Of a DNA stretch of 32,490 nucleotides, positions 15,444 through 23,320 are shown in pieces (the stretch's first letter is position 1; each line of letters begins with the position of its first letter). The DNA lies in NCBI GenBank assembly GCA_018003315.1, contig JAGNEJ010000057.1, positions 1-32,490 on the forward strand. The letters are read 5' to 3'. A model generated the notes under the pieces. The model had not been told where the DNA came from and searched no databases. It worked only from the letters and a program-made list of their open reading frames with translations. A program made the translations under genes and the position numbers. Source of the DNA: Verrucomicrobiales bacterium (GTDB lineage Bacteria; Verrucomicrobiota; Verrucomicrobiia; Verrucomicrobiales; V1-33).

Positions 15444-16207
15444 GGTTTTGATTTGGTGAGTTTGCGGTCGAGCAGTTCCAGGGAAAGCAACAACTCCGCG
15501 TAGCTGCGTTGGAGGGCGTAATGCCAGCCCGGCCAGCCATCCAGGATCATGCGCTTGGCGAGGAGCGTGTAGAGAAATGCCGCCGGAGCCGCCGGCCAGA
15601 TCATTTTCCGCAGGCGGTCGGGCCAGCCGGAATGGCCGTCCGTGGCGAGCAGTTTGTCCGCTTCCAGCTTGGCATACTTCGCCTGAGACGAAAGCCAGCG
15701 GGACAAGGGCTTGCGGTCGTCGTGGTCGATGCGCTGGTCCATGGAGATCACCGTTCCTTCGATGACCACTCGATGACCATGTCCATCGTCTTGATAAACC
15801 GCGTTTCCCTTGCGATAGAGGATAGTCCGAGGCGGATACAAACAAGCACGCAGCGGGTGCCCGTAGATACAGTATCGGAAAGGGAAACGATAACCCACCG
15901 CCCCCTGCGGTAGTAACGCCAGATGCTCCGCGAAGTCCACGGGGACGACATAGTCGGCGTCCATCGAGAGCACCCATGAAGTTTCTACCTGAAGCAAGCC
16001 GAAGTTGCATTGACCTGCGAACGAATCAAACGCCCGCTGAATCACCTCCACGTTCGGAAATCCCGCGCAGATCCGCAGCGTCCCGTCGTCGCTGCCGCTG
16101 TCGATGACCACCACGCGGCGCGCCCAGCCCAGGCGCTCCAGGCAGCGACCGATGTTCGCCTCCTCGTTGTAGGTGAGGACCAGCGGGGTGATTTCGGAAA
16201 GTTCCAT
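15440..16207 (-). CDS. Family 2 glycosyltransferase
   Basis: A 255-residue GT-A protein: MELSEITPLVLTYNEEANIG, VVVIDSGSDDGT with the nucleotide-binding acidic residues, and LSMDADYVVP carrying the D-x-D metal motif near residue 88. It resembles the WaaE/KdtX-like group of GT2 enzymes, including the later RKGNAVYQDDGHGH region. The start at 16207 is chosen because upstream translation is Gly/Arg-rich nonsense. It begins 11 bases after the preceding GT4 stop and overlaps the next gene (methyltransferase) by four bases (ATGA), so all three are likely one transcript. Confidence 0.9.
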   Translation of the reverse strand: MELSEITPLVLTYNEEANIGRCLERLGWARRVVVIDSGSDDGTLRICAGFPNVEVIQRAFDSFAGQCNFGLLQVETSWVLSMDADYVVPVDFAEHLALLPQGAVGYRFPFRYCIYGHPLRACLYPPRTILYRKGNAVYQDDGHGHRVVIEGTVISMDQRIDHDDRKPLSRWLSSQAKYAKLEADKLLATDGHSGWPDRLRKMIWPAAPAAFLYTLLAKRMILDGWPGWHYALQRSYAELLLSLELLDRKLTKSKP

Positions 16208-16218
16208 CGCAGGGTCGT

Positions 16219-17361
16219 TCAAGGGGTTCCGGACAAGATGGATTCGTACATCCCGCGCAAGCGCCGGCCCATCACCTCGGCGGAAAGCTCGGCCTGCGCG
16301 AAATCCACCGCCCGGCGGGACAATTCGGCGCGTGCGCCTGCATCGTGAATCAATCGCCGCAGCGCCGCGGCCAGGGAATCCACGTCCGGACCGCCGAGGA
16401 TCGCCGCGCCCGCCTTCGCCGCCACGGCTCCCAAAGCCACGCCCGGGGAGAACACACAAGCCCTCCCCGCGATCAATGCCTCCGCCGCCGCGATCCCAAA
16501 GTTCTCCGAGAACGACGGCAACACGAACACCGCGGCTCCCCGTTGCAGGCGGCTCTTGGCCACGCCCGCCACATGCCCGGGCCAGCTCGTCCGCTCGCCA
16601 ACACCCAGCTCGCGGGCCAATGCTTGCAGCGAGGCGACGTAGCTTGCCTCGCCCGATCCGGCGACTACCAAGGTCCACCCCTCGGCCACATCCGCGACTC
16701 CCGCCCAAGCACGCAGCAAGGTCTCGATGTTCTTCACCGGGTCGATGCGGGACAGGAAGAGGATGACCGGCTCCACAGCCACGCCCGCCTCCGGGATCCC
16801 GGAAAACTCCAGCCCCAGAGGCACCACCCGGGATCTCAGCGGTATTCCGAGCATCTCCGCCTCCTCACGTTCCGCCTCCGCCGTGAAATGCACCGCCGCC
16901 GCGCCGCGGACCAGCGGCCCGTCGATCCACCGCAGGCAGAACCGTTTCATGAACGCGCGCCGTTGCCGCACCCCGTATTGATTCAGTACCCCCAGCGGCC
17001 GGATGACATAGGGCACGCCCGCCGCCGCCGCCGCACGGCAAGCCGCCACGCTGGCGTGGGAAAAAAGGGCGTGGACATGCACCACATCGAAGTCCCGCAC
17101 ATGCCGCCGCAGCCATCCCGCCAAGGGCAGCGACACCTTGTAAAACTCCGTCTGCTTCCGGAAATACCGCCGCACCACGCCATTCTCCGACCGCGCCTCT
17201 CCATCGCCCAGACCGTTCCTCCGGCCGGGCCCGTCGTCATCGGTGGTCACCGTCACCACCTCGACTCCCTCGCGGGTCAGCGCCCTTTCCATGACGGGCA
17301 GGACCACGCTCGGCCCGCCGTGGCAAGGAGCGAGGGACGGAATGACATGAAGAACGCGCAT
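16219..17361 (-). CDS. Family 4 glycosyltransferase
   Basis: The 380-residue product begins MRVLHVIPSLAPCHGGPSVV, a standard GT4 N-terminal domain. The C-terminal Rossmann domain has ILFLSRIDPVKNIETLLRA, VVAGSGE, and the E-x7-E nucleotide-sugar motif in SFSENFGIAAAEALIAG. It would add a hexose-type sugar in the cytoplasm. The start ATG at 17361 gives the canonical first strand. It lies 30 bases after a PIN toxin gene stop, which is in the same orientation. Confidence 0.94.
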   Translation of the reverse strand: MRVLHVIPSLAPCHGGPSVVLPVMERALTREGVEVVTVTTDDDGPGRRNGLGDGEARSENGVVRRYFRKQTEFYKVSLPLAGWLRRHVRDFDVVHVHALFSHASVAACRAAAAAGVPYVIRPLGVLNQYGVRQRRAFMKRFCLRWIDGPLVRGAAAVHFTAEAEREEAEMLGIPLRSRVVPLGLEFSGIPEAGVAVEPVILFLSRIDPVKNIETLLRAWAGVADVAEGWTLVVAGSGEASYVASLQALARELGVGERTSWPGHVAGVAKSRLQRGAAVFVLPSFSENFGIAAAEALIAGRACVFSPGVALGAVAAKAGAAILGGPDVDSLAAALRRLIHDAGARAELSRRAVDFAQAELSAEVMGRRLRGMYESILSGTP

Positions 17362-17391
17362 GATAAAGCCGCCGGCACTTGGAGGACATTC

Positions 17392-17880
17392 TCAGGAATC
17401 CGAAATGGTTCGTGCAAGCCGCTCCACCGCCTGCGCCGGGGTGAGGCATTCGCTGTCCGCAAAGGCCTCGAAATCCGAAACACTGTCCGTGACCAGGCAG
17501 CGGATTCCCGCAGATAGCAACGTGGCGACGATATTGACGTCGTGCAGGCGCTTTCCCGCAGTGCCGTGGCGGAGAACAAGCTCCTGCCAAAGCGTCCACG
17601 CTTTTTCGGTCTCGGGCAGAAACTCTGCCCGCAAGTGAAAAGCCTCCATGTTGGCCATCGCATCGTCGACCGCCAGCCCAAGTCCGTTGGCCGCGACTGG
17701 ACGAGTGGCGACCACCGCATACTTCCGGAGAACCTGCCCGCTGAGCGCCAACAGAATGCCGGATCGCCCGGCATATTCCCATAAAGCGAACGCCGCCGGA
17801 TGACTGCCGCGACTGGTGTCCGTGGCGGCCACCAAGACATTGGTATCCACAAACCAACGCTCAACGATCCCCGCCATCAT
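17392..17880 (-). CDS. PIN-domain toxin (FitB/VapC-like), possible catalytic substitution
   Basis: About 161 residues with a PIN fold: VDTNVLVAAT (D11), LSGQVLRKYAVV (helix usually ending in Glu, here K52), LHDVNIVATL (D113) and LVTDSVSDF (D131). PIN toxins are Mg-dependent RNases. Three acidic positions are kept, but the usual second Glu appears to be Lys; the alignment was made by eye. Two adjacent ATGs (17880, 17877) are possible starts. It overlaps the upstream RHH antitoxin gene by about 20 bases, the usual layout of FitAB/VapBC pairs. Confidence 0.82.
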   Translation of the reverse strand: MMAGIVERWFVDTNVLVAATDTSRGSHPAAFALWEYAGRSGILLALSGQVLRKYAVVATRPVAANGLGLAVDDAMANMEAFHLRAEFLPETEKAWTLWQELVLRHGTAGKRLHDVNIVATLLSAGIRCLVTDSVSDFEAFADSECLTPAQAVERLARTISDS

Positions 17881-18094
17881 CGTAAATGTCGGCCCGCTGG
17901 AACGGACGGGATTCGCCGCTGGCGGCGAACTTGAGAGAAAATCGCTCGCGGTGCGTCTCCTCCGACGCTTCCCGGGCTGCCGCTTCCAGCAATTCGAGCA
18001 ACTCCTTCTGCAAGCTATGGTTCCGAGCTTTTGCCAGCCGCCGCAGGGCGGCCGCCGTATGGTCGGGAACATTGCGAATCAGCAGGGATTTCAT
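17861..18094 (-). CDS. Ribbon-helix-helix antitoxin (FitA-like)
   Basis: A 77-residue protein with MKSLLIRNVPDHTAAALRRL and ARNHSLQKELLELLEAA, the FitA/Arc-MetJ RHH pattern. It would bind the PIN toxin encoded by the overlapping next gene and repress its own promoter. The start at 18094 is preferred over an upstream in-frame codon since the first beta-strand begins here. The tail (ADIYDDGGDR) is acidic, as expected for a toxin-binding end. The upstream 100 bases carry a short GATAGY hexamer repeat (about 18095-18115). Confidence 0.85.
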   Translation of the reverse strand: MKSLLIRNVPDHTAAALRRLAKARNHSLQKELLELLEAAAREASEETHRERFSLKFAASGESRPFQRADIYDDGGDR

Positions 18095-18196
18095 GATGAT
18101 AGTGATAGCGATAGCGTGAGAGTCAGGAATCGTCAAGACAACCGCCTTGCCGCTGCGAGTCCCCGAGACGGTAGAGTCATCACTTTCCTCTCGCGG

Positions 18197-18607
18197 CTAA
18201 CCCTGGGGAGGAAACTCGCAGGGGATGGGATGGTGACCATTTCGCCGGTAGATCACAAAATCCCCGCGATCCACCGTCCATACCCGTGACCTTGGATGCA
18301 GTTCGGTCATCCTTACCACGCAAGCGTCGGCCAGATCCATCGGTCGATCCGCGTATTTCGTGGCCAACGCCAACACTCCCGGCCACTCGCGGGAGAGCGA
18401 GAACTCGGGATCGACCACCACGTCACCACGAGAAACCAGCTTCAACAACCCCGTCGGATCCGGAAAAAAACTGCCCGCCTCGGCCAGCATCGCATCGCAA
18501 GCCACGAACGGCGACCATGCGCGAAATGCGTCCAACGCCCATGCATGAAACGGGTCGTTTCGCGTCAGTAAGGCCACCAGCAAGCCGGTGTCGGCGATTT
18601 CTTTCAT
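18197..18607 (-). CDS. PIN-domain toxin (VapC-like)
   Basis: A 136-residue PIN protein: MKEIADTGLLVALL (D6), CDAMLAEAGSFF (E43), PMDLADACVVRM (D91, D94) and VWTVDRGDFVIYRR (D113, D116). All expected acidic residues are present, so an active RNase is likely. It overlaps its RHH antitoxin gene by four bases (ATGA). It is the second of two tandem PIN pairs here; the two toxins belong to different subgroups. Confidence 0.87.
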   Translation of the reverse strand: MKEIADTGLLVALLTRNDPFHAWALDAFRAWSPFVACDAMLAEAGSFFPDPTGLLKLVSRGDVVVDPEFSLSREWPGVLALATKYADRPMDLADACVVRMTELHPRSRVWTVDRGDFVIYRRNGHHPIPCEFPPQG

Positions 18608-18861
18608 GTCTCGCGTCCACCGTCAGATTTTCTCAACCGGTTTCGGACGAGTGCGTTGTCGGCCGACTGGCCCGAGCCTTCATACATGCCGACCAGATCC
18701 TCGGACGCGAACTTCCGGGCCGGAACCGCCGTCCCATCTTCCAGATCCTCTTCGATCAAGGATCTGACGTAATTGGCCCGGTCCAGCCCCAGCCGTGCGG
18801 CACGTGCCTCGACGGCGGCCAGCAGTTCCGCGTCCAGGCAAAGCGTGAGGATTTTTGTCAT
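18604..18861 (-). CDS. Ribbon-helix-helix antitoxin of the VapC-like toxin
   Basis: An 85-residue protein: MTKILTLCLDAELLAAVEAR and LGLDRANYVRSLIEEDLED, a CopG/RHH domain, with a C-terminal part (KFASEDLVGMYEG) that fits toxin binding. The ATG at 18861 is chosen because upstream translation is in the asnB region and not protein-like. It starts 32 bases after the asnB stop and overlaps the toxin gene by ATGA. Confidence 0.85.
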   Translation of the reverse strand: MTKILTLCLDAELLAAVEARAARLGLDRANYVRSLIEEDLEDGTAVPARKFASEDLVGMYEGSGQSADNALVRNRLRKSDGGRET

Positions 18862-18893
18862 ACAATATTGAATACAGAATTTCCCTCGCTTCG

Positions 18894-20774
18894 TCAATTC
18901 GCGGTTCGAAGCGGCTTGGGCATCACCCGCCCCGCCGTTGACCTCACCACCGCCGCCACCGCCCAGGTGCGGTACCACGCGTTCAGCTCGACGGGCGAAA
19001 CCCGCTTCGCCTCTGCCAGCAGATCTCCGAAGCGCCCCTCCATCCACTGCTGGAAAGGAAAGCGGAATCCCCGCTTCGGCTGGTTCCACACCCATTCCGG
19101 CACTTCCGGCACCGCTTCGAGCAGCAATTTCTTGCCCTGCCGCAAACGGGCCTCCGGCGGCAGGGCGAGCAACGTTTCCGCAAGCCGCACATCGACAAGC
19201 GGCACCCGCAGTTCCAGCCCGTGGGCCATCGAAAACACGTCGCTGTCCCGCAAAAGCTGGTTGCGCATGTAGCGCGTCACCTCCAGGTGCGACACCATCG
19301 CGCAGTCCGAGAGCGGAGAGCGGGGGGCGGAAAGCGAAACATCCGAGAAGTCCGGCTTCTCCGCCACCTCGCCGAGGAGCGCATTCACAAGCTGGCCAGC
19401 CTCGTCCGGAGTGAAAATCCCGCGCTGTGCATGATACGCGGCCAGCCACGAGTTTTCACCTCGCAGGAAAGCAGCCAGGCGTCGCCACGGACTGCCCGCC
19501 GCACGCCGGTCGAGCCACCAAGCTACCAGCGGCCGCAGCGGCCCGAGCCCGCGATGGAGCCTGCGGAACTGTGGCACCCGCTGAAACGATCCGTAGCCCG
19601 CGAAAAACTCGTCACCACCCAGCCCGGACAGCACGACCTTCATCCCTTCGCGCCGCGCCAATTTGCTCACGCACCAGGTGTTGAAGCCATCGATCGACGG
19701 CTGGTCCACCGCCGCCAGGAACGCCGGGATTTCCGCCGCCCCCTCCTCCGCCGTCATCCGCCACTCGGTGTGACGTGCGCCGAAATGCTCCGCCGTCCGC
19801 CGGGCGATCCCGGATTCGTCGAACTCCGCATCGTCGAAACCGATGGAAAAGGTCCGCAGATCGGCATCCGGCCCCAGAATCTCCCGCGCCAAGGCCAGCA
19901 CCACCGTCGAATCGATCCCACCGCTCAGGAAAATCCCCACCGGCACGTCCGCGACCAAATGCCGACGCATCGACTCCACCAGCGCCCCGCGGGTGGCCTG
20001 GATGGTTGATCGTTGATGGTTGATGGCACTCCGCCTTCGTCTCTCTCTTGTCTCTTGCCTCTTGCCTTCAGGTTTCCGGTCTCCGTCCTCAGGTCTCGTC
20101 TCCCCCTTCCACCGCTCCGCCGTCGCCCGGCCATCCTTCCACCGCAACAAATGACCCGCCGGGAGCTGGCGGATCGCCCGGTGCAAGGTCGCCGGCTCCG
20201 GCACGCTGCCCCACAGGAAATAATCGCGCAGCGCGTCCGCATCCACCTCATCGCCCTCGCGCCGCAGAACCCGCATCTCCGAGGCGAAGGCCAGCGTCCC
20301 GCCATCGATGCGATAATAGAGCGGTTTGATCCCGAACGCATCCCGCGCCAGCAACGCCTCGCCGCGACCCTCATCCCAGAACGCGAACGCGAACATCCCC
20401 GCCAACTTCGGCAGCGCCTGTCCCCCCTCGCGCACCAGCAATCGCAGCAACACCTCGGTGTCCGAGTCCCCCGCAAACTCCTCCCCCGCCGCCTCCAGTT
20501 CCGCCCGCAGCTCCCGGAAATTGTAGATCTCCCCGTTGAAGGTGAGGACGGAAGTGATGGATGGTCTCCGGTCTCCCGTCTCCGGTCTCTCATACCCCAT
20601 CGGCTGCGCCCCGGCCTCGCCCAGGCCGATGATCGCCAGACGCGTGTGCACCAGCGTCGCGCCGTCGCTCCACCACACGCCCGAACCATCTGGCCCGCGC
20701 TGGCGCAGCCCGTCGCGGAACTTCTCCGCGTCCCAGCCCGCGTCCGGACCCATCCATCCTGCGATGCCGCACAT
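18894..20774 (-). CDS. asnB: Asparagine synthase (glutamine-hydrolysing) family amidotransferase with repeat-derived insertions
   Basis: A 626-residue class II amidotransferase. C2 (MCGIAGWMGP) is the glutaminase nucleophile, RQRGPDGSG, LVHTRLAI and FNGEIYNFRELR follow, and the synthetase domain carries the PP-loop SGGIDST (284-290), VLSGLGGDEFFAGY (381-394) and the C-terminal KRGFRFPFQQWMEGRF. In polysaccharide loci these enzymes probably amidate a uronic acid or related sugar. Three 7-bp arrays lie inside it, all in frame: residues about 62-74, 225-258 (the linker between domains) and 478-490. They encode charged or low-complexity loops absent from typical homologues. Upstream bases 20775-20870 hold no gene. 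Confidence 0.93.
   Translation of the reverse strand: MCGIAGWMGPDAGWDAEKFRDGLRQRGPDGSGVWWSDGATLVHTRLAIIGLGEAGAQPMGYERPETGDRRPSITSVLTFNGEIYNFRELRAELEAAGEEFAGDSDTEVLLRLLVREGGQALPKLAGMFAFAFWDEGRGEALLARDAFGIKPLYYRIDGGTLAFASEMRVLRREGDEVDADALRDYFLWGSVPEPATLHRAIRQLPAGHLLRWKDGRATAERWKGETRPEDGDRKPEGKRQETRERRRRSAINHQRSTIQATRGALVESMRRHLVADVPVGIFLSGGIDSTVVLALAREILGPDADLRTFSIGFDDAEFDESGIARRTAEHFGARHTEWRMTAEEGAAEIPAFLAAVDQPSIDGFNTWCVSKLARREGMKVVLSGLGGDEFFAGYGSFQRVPQFRRLHRGLGPLRPLVAWWLDRRAAGSPWRRLAAFLRGENSWLAAYHAQRGIFTPDEAGQLVNALLGEVAEKPDFSDVSLSAPRSPLSDCAMVSHLEVTRYMRNQLLRDSDVFSMAHGLELRVPLVDVRLAETLLALPPEARLRQGKKLLLEAVPEVPEWVWNQPKRGFRFPFQQWMEGRFGDLLAEAKRVSPVELNAWYRTWAVAAVVRSTAGRVMPKPLRTAN
19307..19334 (+). 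repeat. Heptanucleotide array in asnB (synthetase domain)
   Basis: Four units in exact phase: CCGAGAG, CGGAGAG, CGGGGGG, CGGAAAG, with a fifth weak unit CGAAACA. On the coding (minus) strand it yields SLSAPRSPLSD near residue 480, in frame. Confidence 0.8.
20004..20101. repeat. Heptanucleotide arrays in asnB linker
   Basis: Two parts: three units of (G/C)GTTGAT at 20004-20024, and eight pyrimidine units at 20046-20101 (TCTTGTC, TCTTGCC twice, TTCAGGT, TTCCGGT, CTCCGTC, CTCAGGT, CTCGTCT). The coding strand reads them as a strongly charged stretch (GDRKPEGKRQETRERRRR) and then NHQRSTIQ between the glutaminase and synthetase domains. Confidence 0.8.
20563..20590. repeat. Heptanucleotide array in asnB glutaminase domain
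   Basis: GGTCTCC, GGTCTCC, CGTCTCC, GGTCTCT in exact 7-base phase. On the coding strand this is ERPETGDRR, inserted between GAQPMGY and the conserved FNGEIYN. Confidence 0.8.
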
Positions 20775-20870
20775 CGGTTACAAACTCAACAATCTGAGAA
20801 TCCGTCGAAAAATCCTTTGGCTGGTCAGCGCGACGACTGAAGCAGCGCGGTCACCACCGGAAGTCGCCCC

Positions 20871-21137
20871 TCATTCGTAAACATTCCTGCGATGCCCCAC
20901 CGCCACCACCAGGACTAACAACTCGCCATCCCGAATCTGGCAGAGAATGCGGTAATCGCCGACCCGGTAGCGCCAGATTCCAGCCAGGTCCGACCTCAGC
21001 CCTTTGCCAAAGCGGCGCGGATCTTCATCACCAGAGATCCGTTCGTCGAGATAGGCGACAATGTCGCGCTGGGCCTGCTTGCCGAGCTTTCGAAGGTCCT
21101 TCAGTGCCCGCTCATCGAACCTATAAACCCAACTCAT
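20871..21137 (-). CDS. RelE/ParE-family toxin
   Basis: An 88-residue RelE-like protein: VYRFDERALKDLRKLGKQAQ, then GKGLRSDLAGIWRYRVGDYR and ILCQIRDGELLVLVVAVGHR, with the family's typical R-V-G-x-Y-R-I core and C-terminal GHRRNVYE. RelE toxins cut mRNA on the ribosome. It overlaps the preceding antitoxin gene by 17 bases. Confidence 0.93.
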   Translation of the reverse strand: MSWVYRFDERALKDLRKLGKQAQRDIVAYLDERISGDEDPRRFGKGLRSDLAGIWRYRVGDYRILCQIRDGELLVLVVAVGHRRNVYE

Positions 21138-21327
21138 CCTTCACCTCGTTGGCTGAATAGGTTCTAGCGGGATGGCTCAACCGTTCGGAAACCAAATACC
21201 TATCCTCCAAATCGTCCAGATGTTCGAGAATCGCTTCACGTGCGTAAAACGTCTTGGTTCTCCCGGTCCTCTTGGCCAGAAGTTCCAAGCGGCGTTCGAT
21301 TTCGGGGGCAAGTCGAATGGCGAGCAT
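21121..21327 (-). CDS. Ribbon-helix-helix antitoxin of the RelE-like toxin
   Basis: A 68-residue protein: MLAIRLAPEIERRLELLAKR and TFYAREAILEHLDDLEDRYL form the RHH DNA-binding domain, and YSANEVKDELGL the toxin-binding tail. It is encoded just ahead of the RelE-like gene, with overlap, and just after the FkbM gene end (44 bases). The order antitoxin-toxin and the overlap support a functional type II pair. Confidence 0.88.
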   Translation of the reverse strand: MLAIRLAPEIERRLELLAKRTGRTKTFYAREAILEHLDDLEDRYLVSERLSHPARTYSANEVKDELGL

Positions 21328-21371
21328 GTCCGAAATCTAGCCCTGCTTTACGTGTATAGCAACGAAATAGA

Positions 21372-22217
21372 TCAGAACGACACCCCGAGAACCTCCACCA
21401 TTGGCGAGCTTTGCACCCGCGCCTCGCATTCCTGTCGATCCCGAATCCACAGAGCGTTGTGAGAACCACCTTTTCCCTCGCGGAACTCCCGCCGGAAAGG
21501 ATCGTAGCTGCACGCCTCGAAGCCCTGTTTCCTTAAAATTTCCACGGTCCGCGCACTTTCCGTCTCGACCATGAGCGCTTTCAACCGCGGATCAGCCAGA
21601 GCACGGCCCGCTCCCTCAAGCACCTCCGTTTCGAATCCCTCGACATCGATCTTCCACAAAATTGCCGGAAATTCCTCCAGCTGATCATCCAGGCGCACCA
21701 CCGGCACATCAATCGTCGCGCCCTGGTAATCCTCCCTGACGACCTGATTCATGGTATCGCGATCTGCCGTGAACTGCAAAACCCCGGACTCCCGGCCCAC
21801 CGCACTGAGGACAGCGTCCACTTTCTCGCTGATTTCGTTAACGGCCACGTTCCGCAAAAGCTTCGCATGGGTGGCGGGATGAGGTTCGAAAGCGGTCGTT
21901 CAGGCACCAACGACCGCGGACGCCAAAACCGAGTAGGACCCGATATTCGCGCCGATGTCCGCGAAGCCGTCCTCCGGGCGCAAGAGATGCAATACCAGCG
22001 CCATGTCAGCGAACTCATGCAGGCCGCAATACAGGTTTCCCGTCGCGCCTGTCATCCCGGTTTCAACCACTAGCTTCGCATCACCGATCCAATCCCAAAT
22101 GACCGGCTTGCGCAGAACCCGCGAGCCGATCTGCCATCGCAGCCACCTCTGGAGCGCCATGGCGCGGTTCCTCGACGAAATCGGATGCCGGCAGATATAT
22201 TTGATTGTTTGATACAT
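21372..22217 (-). pseudogene. FkbM-family methyltransferase interrupted by one in-frame TGA
   Basis: From the ATG at 22217 translation reads MYQTIKYICRHPISS, then FADIGANIGSYSVLASAVVG (SAM-binding motif I), then A and a TGA at 21902-21900. The same frame continues TTAFEPHPATHAKLLRNVAVN, then PAILWKIDVEGFETEVLEGA, and ends at 21372. Apart from the stop, a normal FkbM protein of about 280 residues results. The family puts O-methyl groups on sugars and other small molecules. The stop is where homologues have a variable residue, often Arg; CGA to TGA is a single transition. Sequencing error, true decay, or TGA readthrough are all possible. The upstream glycosyltransferase 3' end stops one base before the start codon. 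Confidence 0.82.
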
Positions 22218-22218
22218 G

Positions 22219-22317
22219 TTAAATCTTCCCGAAGACATCGGCCACCCTCCTCCCGAATGCCTCCCTACCAAACTGTTCCCGCACCGCTCCGGCCAAGGAT
22301 CCCCGGTCGAACCACCA
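22219..22317 (-). pseudogene. Duplicated 3' end of a GT4 gene (remnant)
   Basis: Leftward this encodes WWFDRGSLAGAVREQFGREA and then FGRRVADVFGKI with a stop at 22221-22219. It matches the last 31 residues of the intact glycosyltransferase at 23321-24406 (WWFERGSLAGAVRELF...). At DNA level, 22271-22317 and 23370-23416 share 45 of 47 bases in direct orientation. The stop lies one base before the FkbM start codon, as in an operon. The similarity ends at 22318. Confidence 0.85.
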
Positions 22318-22430
22318 GATGAGAAGAGTTACGAGGCCATTCGAAGAAAATGGACAGGCTCCGAGAGCCACCTTGGTTGTTGCCAGCGGCGTGACGCTTG
22401 AAAACGTCCAAAGAAATGGGAGCCGTCAAC

Positions 22431-22827
22431 TCAGGAACGGGATCCGAGTTCCGCCTTAATGAGGGCAGCCATTTCACCCATGAAACGCCGCAGGTCGGGA
22501 TAATCGTGTCCCACTTCGGTGAGATCACCGCCGGGGTAGTGCTGTGCCCAAAATTGATTCGTCAGACCGTCCGCGAAGTCCTCGAACGCGCTGAATCGTG
22601 GGTCCAGAGCCACGGCTCTCGGCAACGAGAGCGCCAAGATCGTGGATCCGCCGGAGCTTCCAACCGCAGGCAATTAAATAAGCCTTCAAATACCGCTCGG
22701 CTGCCTCATGCAGCAACTCGATCACCGACTCGTTGGCCCCTTCGAGCGGATGGAGGGAGTCTGCGGATTGCAGGCGCGTGCGGGCGGACCGAAGCCAATC
22801 CGCGGGGTTATTCTCGCTTGTTTTCAA
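22431..22827 (-). pseudogene. HEPN-domain protein, frameshifted
   Basis: The ATG at 22827 opens MKTSENNPADWLRSARTRLQ, then LLHEAAERYLKAYLIACGWK and HDLGALVAES, the HEPN (PF05168-like) pattern. Near 22614-22623 (GGCTCTCGGC on the plus strand) the frame shifts, and the expected C-terminal half continues one frame away: AVALDPRFSAFEDFADGLTN, FWAQHYPGG, and MGEMAALIKAELGSRS ending at 22431. Joined, about 137 residues, a normal HEPN length. HEPN partners of MNT proteins act as RNases or as the toxin. In the present reading the product is truncated with a wrong tail. It overlaps the MNT gene by four bases. Confidence 0.75.
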
Positions 22828-23216
22828 ATGAGCACGAGCCCCTTCGTGGTGATTTCCTCATGAAAATCGGCTCCATGATCGAGCCGTTGCTGCAAGTCCT
22901 CCGGAGAGCGCACCATGATATCGAGGGGCAGGTTGGCCCCCGTGTGGCGCAGGGGCCTCAGCGCCCGGCGGATGCGGGTGGCTTCGGAAACCGGCGCGCC
23001 CTCGAAGTCTTTGATGACAAGCAAGTCCACATCGCTGTCCTCGGTCGGCACGCCGTAGGCGTAGGACCCGAATAAAACAACACGATCCGGCCGAAACCGC
23101 TCCGCAAGCACCTTCAGATAGGGTCGCAGTTGATCGGCGATCCTGTGAACCGGATACCGGGGATCCCGCAGTACGCTTTCCCGGATTTTCGGGAGACCGA
23201 CCTCAGTGGACTTCAT
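22824..23216 (-). CDS. MNT-type nucleotidyltransferase (antitoxin of MNT/HEPN pair)
   Basis: A 130-residue protein with VVLFGSYAYG (G50, S51) and EDSDVDLLVI (D62, D64), the G-S-x(n)-S-D-x-D nucleotidyltransferase motif. MNT antitoxins in this family AMPylate the HEPN toxin in characterised cases. The stop overlaps the HEPN start by ATGA. The pair lies between two copies of a glycosyltransferase 3' end. Confidence 0.9.
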   Translation of the reverse strand: MKSTEVGLPKIRESVLRDPRYPVHRIADQLRPYLKVLAERFRPDRVVLFGSYAYGVPTEDSDVDLLVIKDFEGAPVSEATRIRRALRPLRHTGANLPLDIMVRSPEDLQQRLDHGADFHEEITTKGLVLI

Positions 23217-23320
23217 GGATCAAGGGTAGCAGAAGTGTCCGCAGGTGTCGAGCGGGTGAGCAGGGGCAAACAATGGCTCGGGTTCGGCAAGAAACGGTGG
23301 CCGGTGCCAACGGCCGGGAG

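Noticed and set aside
21900-21902. TGA as selenocysteine or reassigned codon
   Set aside because: FkbM proteins have no Cys/Sec at this position, no SECIS-like hairpin was evident, and TGA is used as a normal stop in neighbouring genes.
22216-22401. Small plus-strand gene starting MLNLPEDIGHPPPE
   Set aside because: It is the antisense of the duplicated GT4 3' end, which matches the intact gene in the minus-strand frame.
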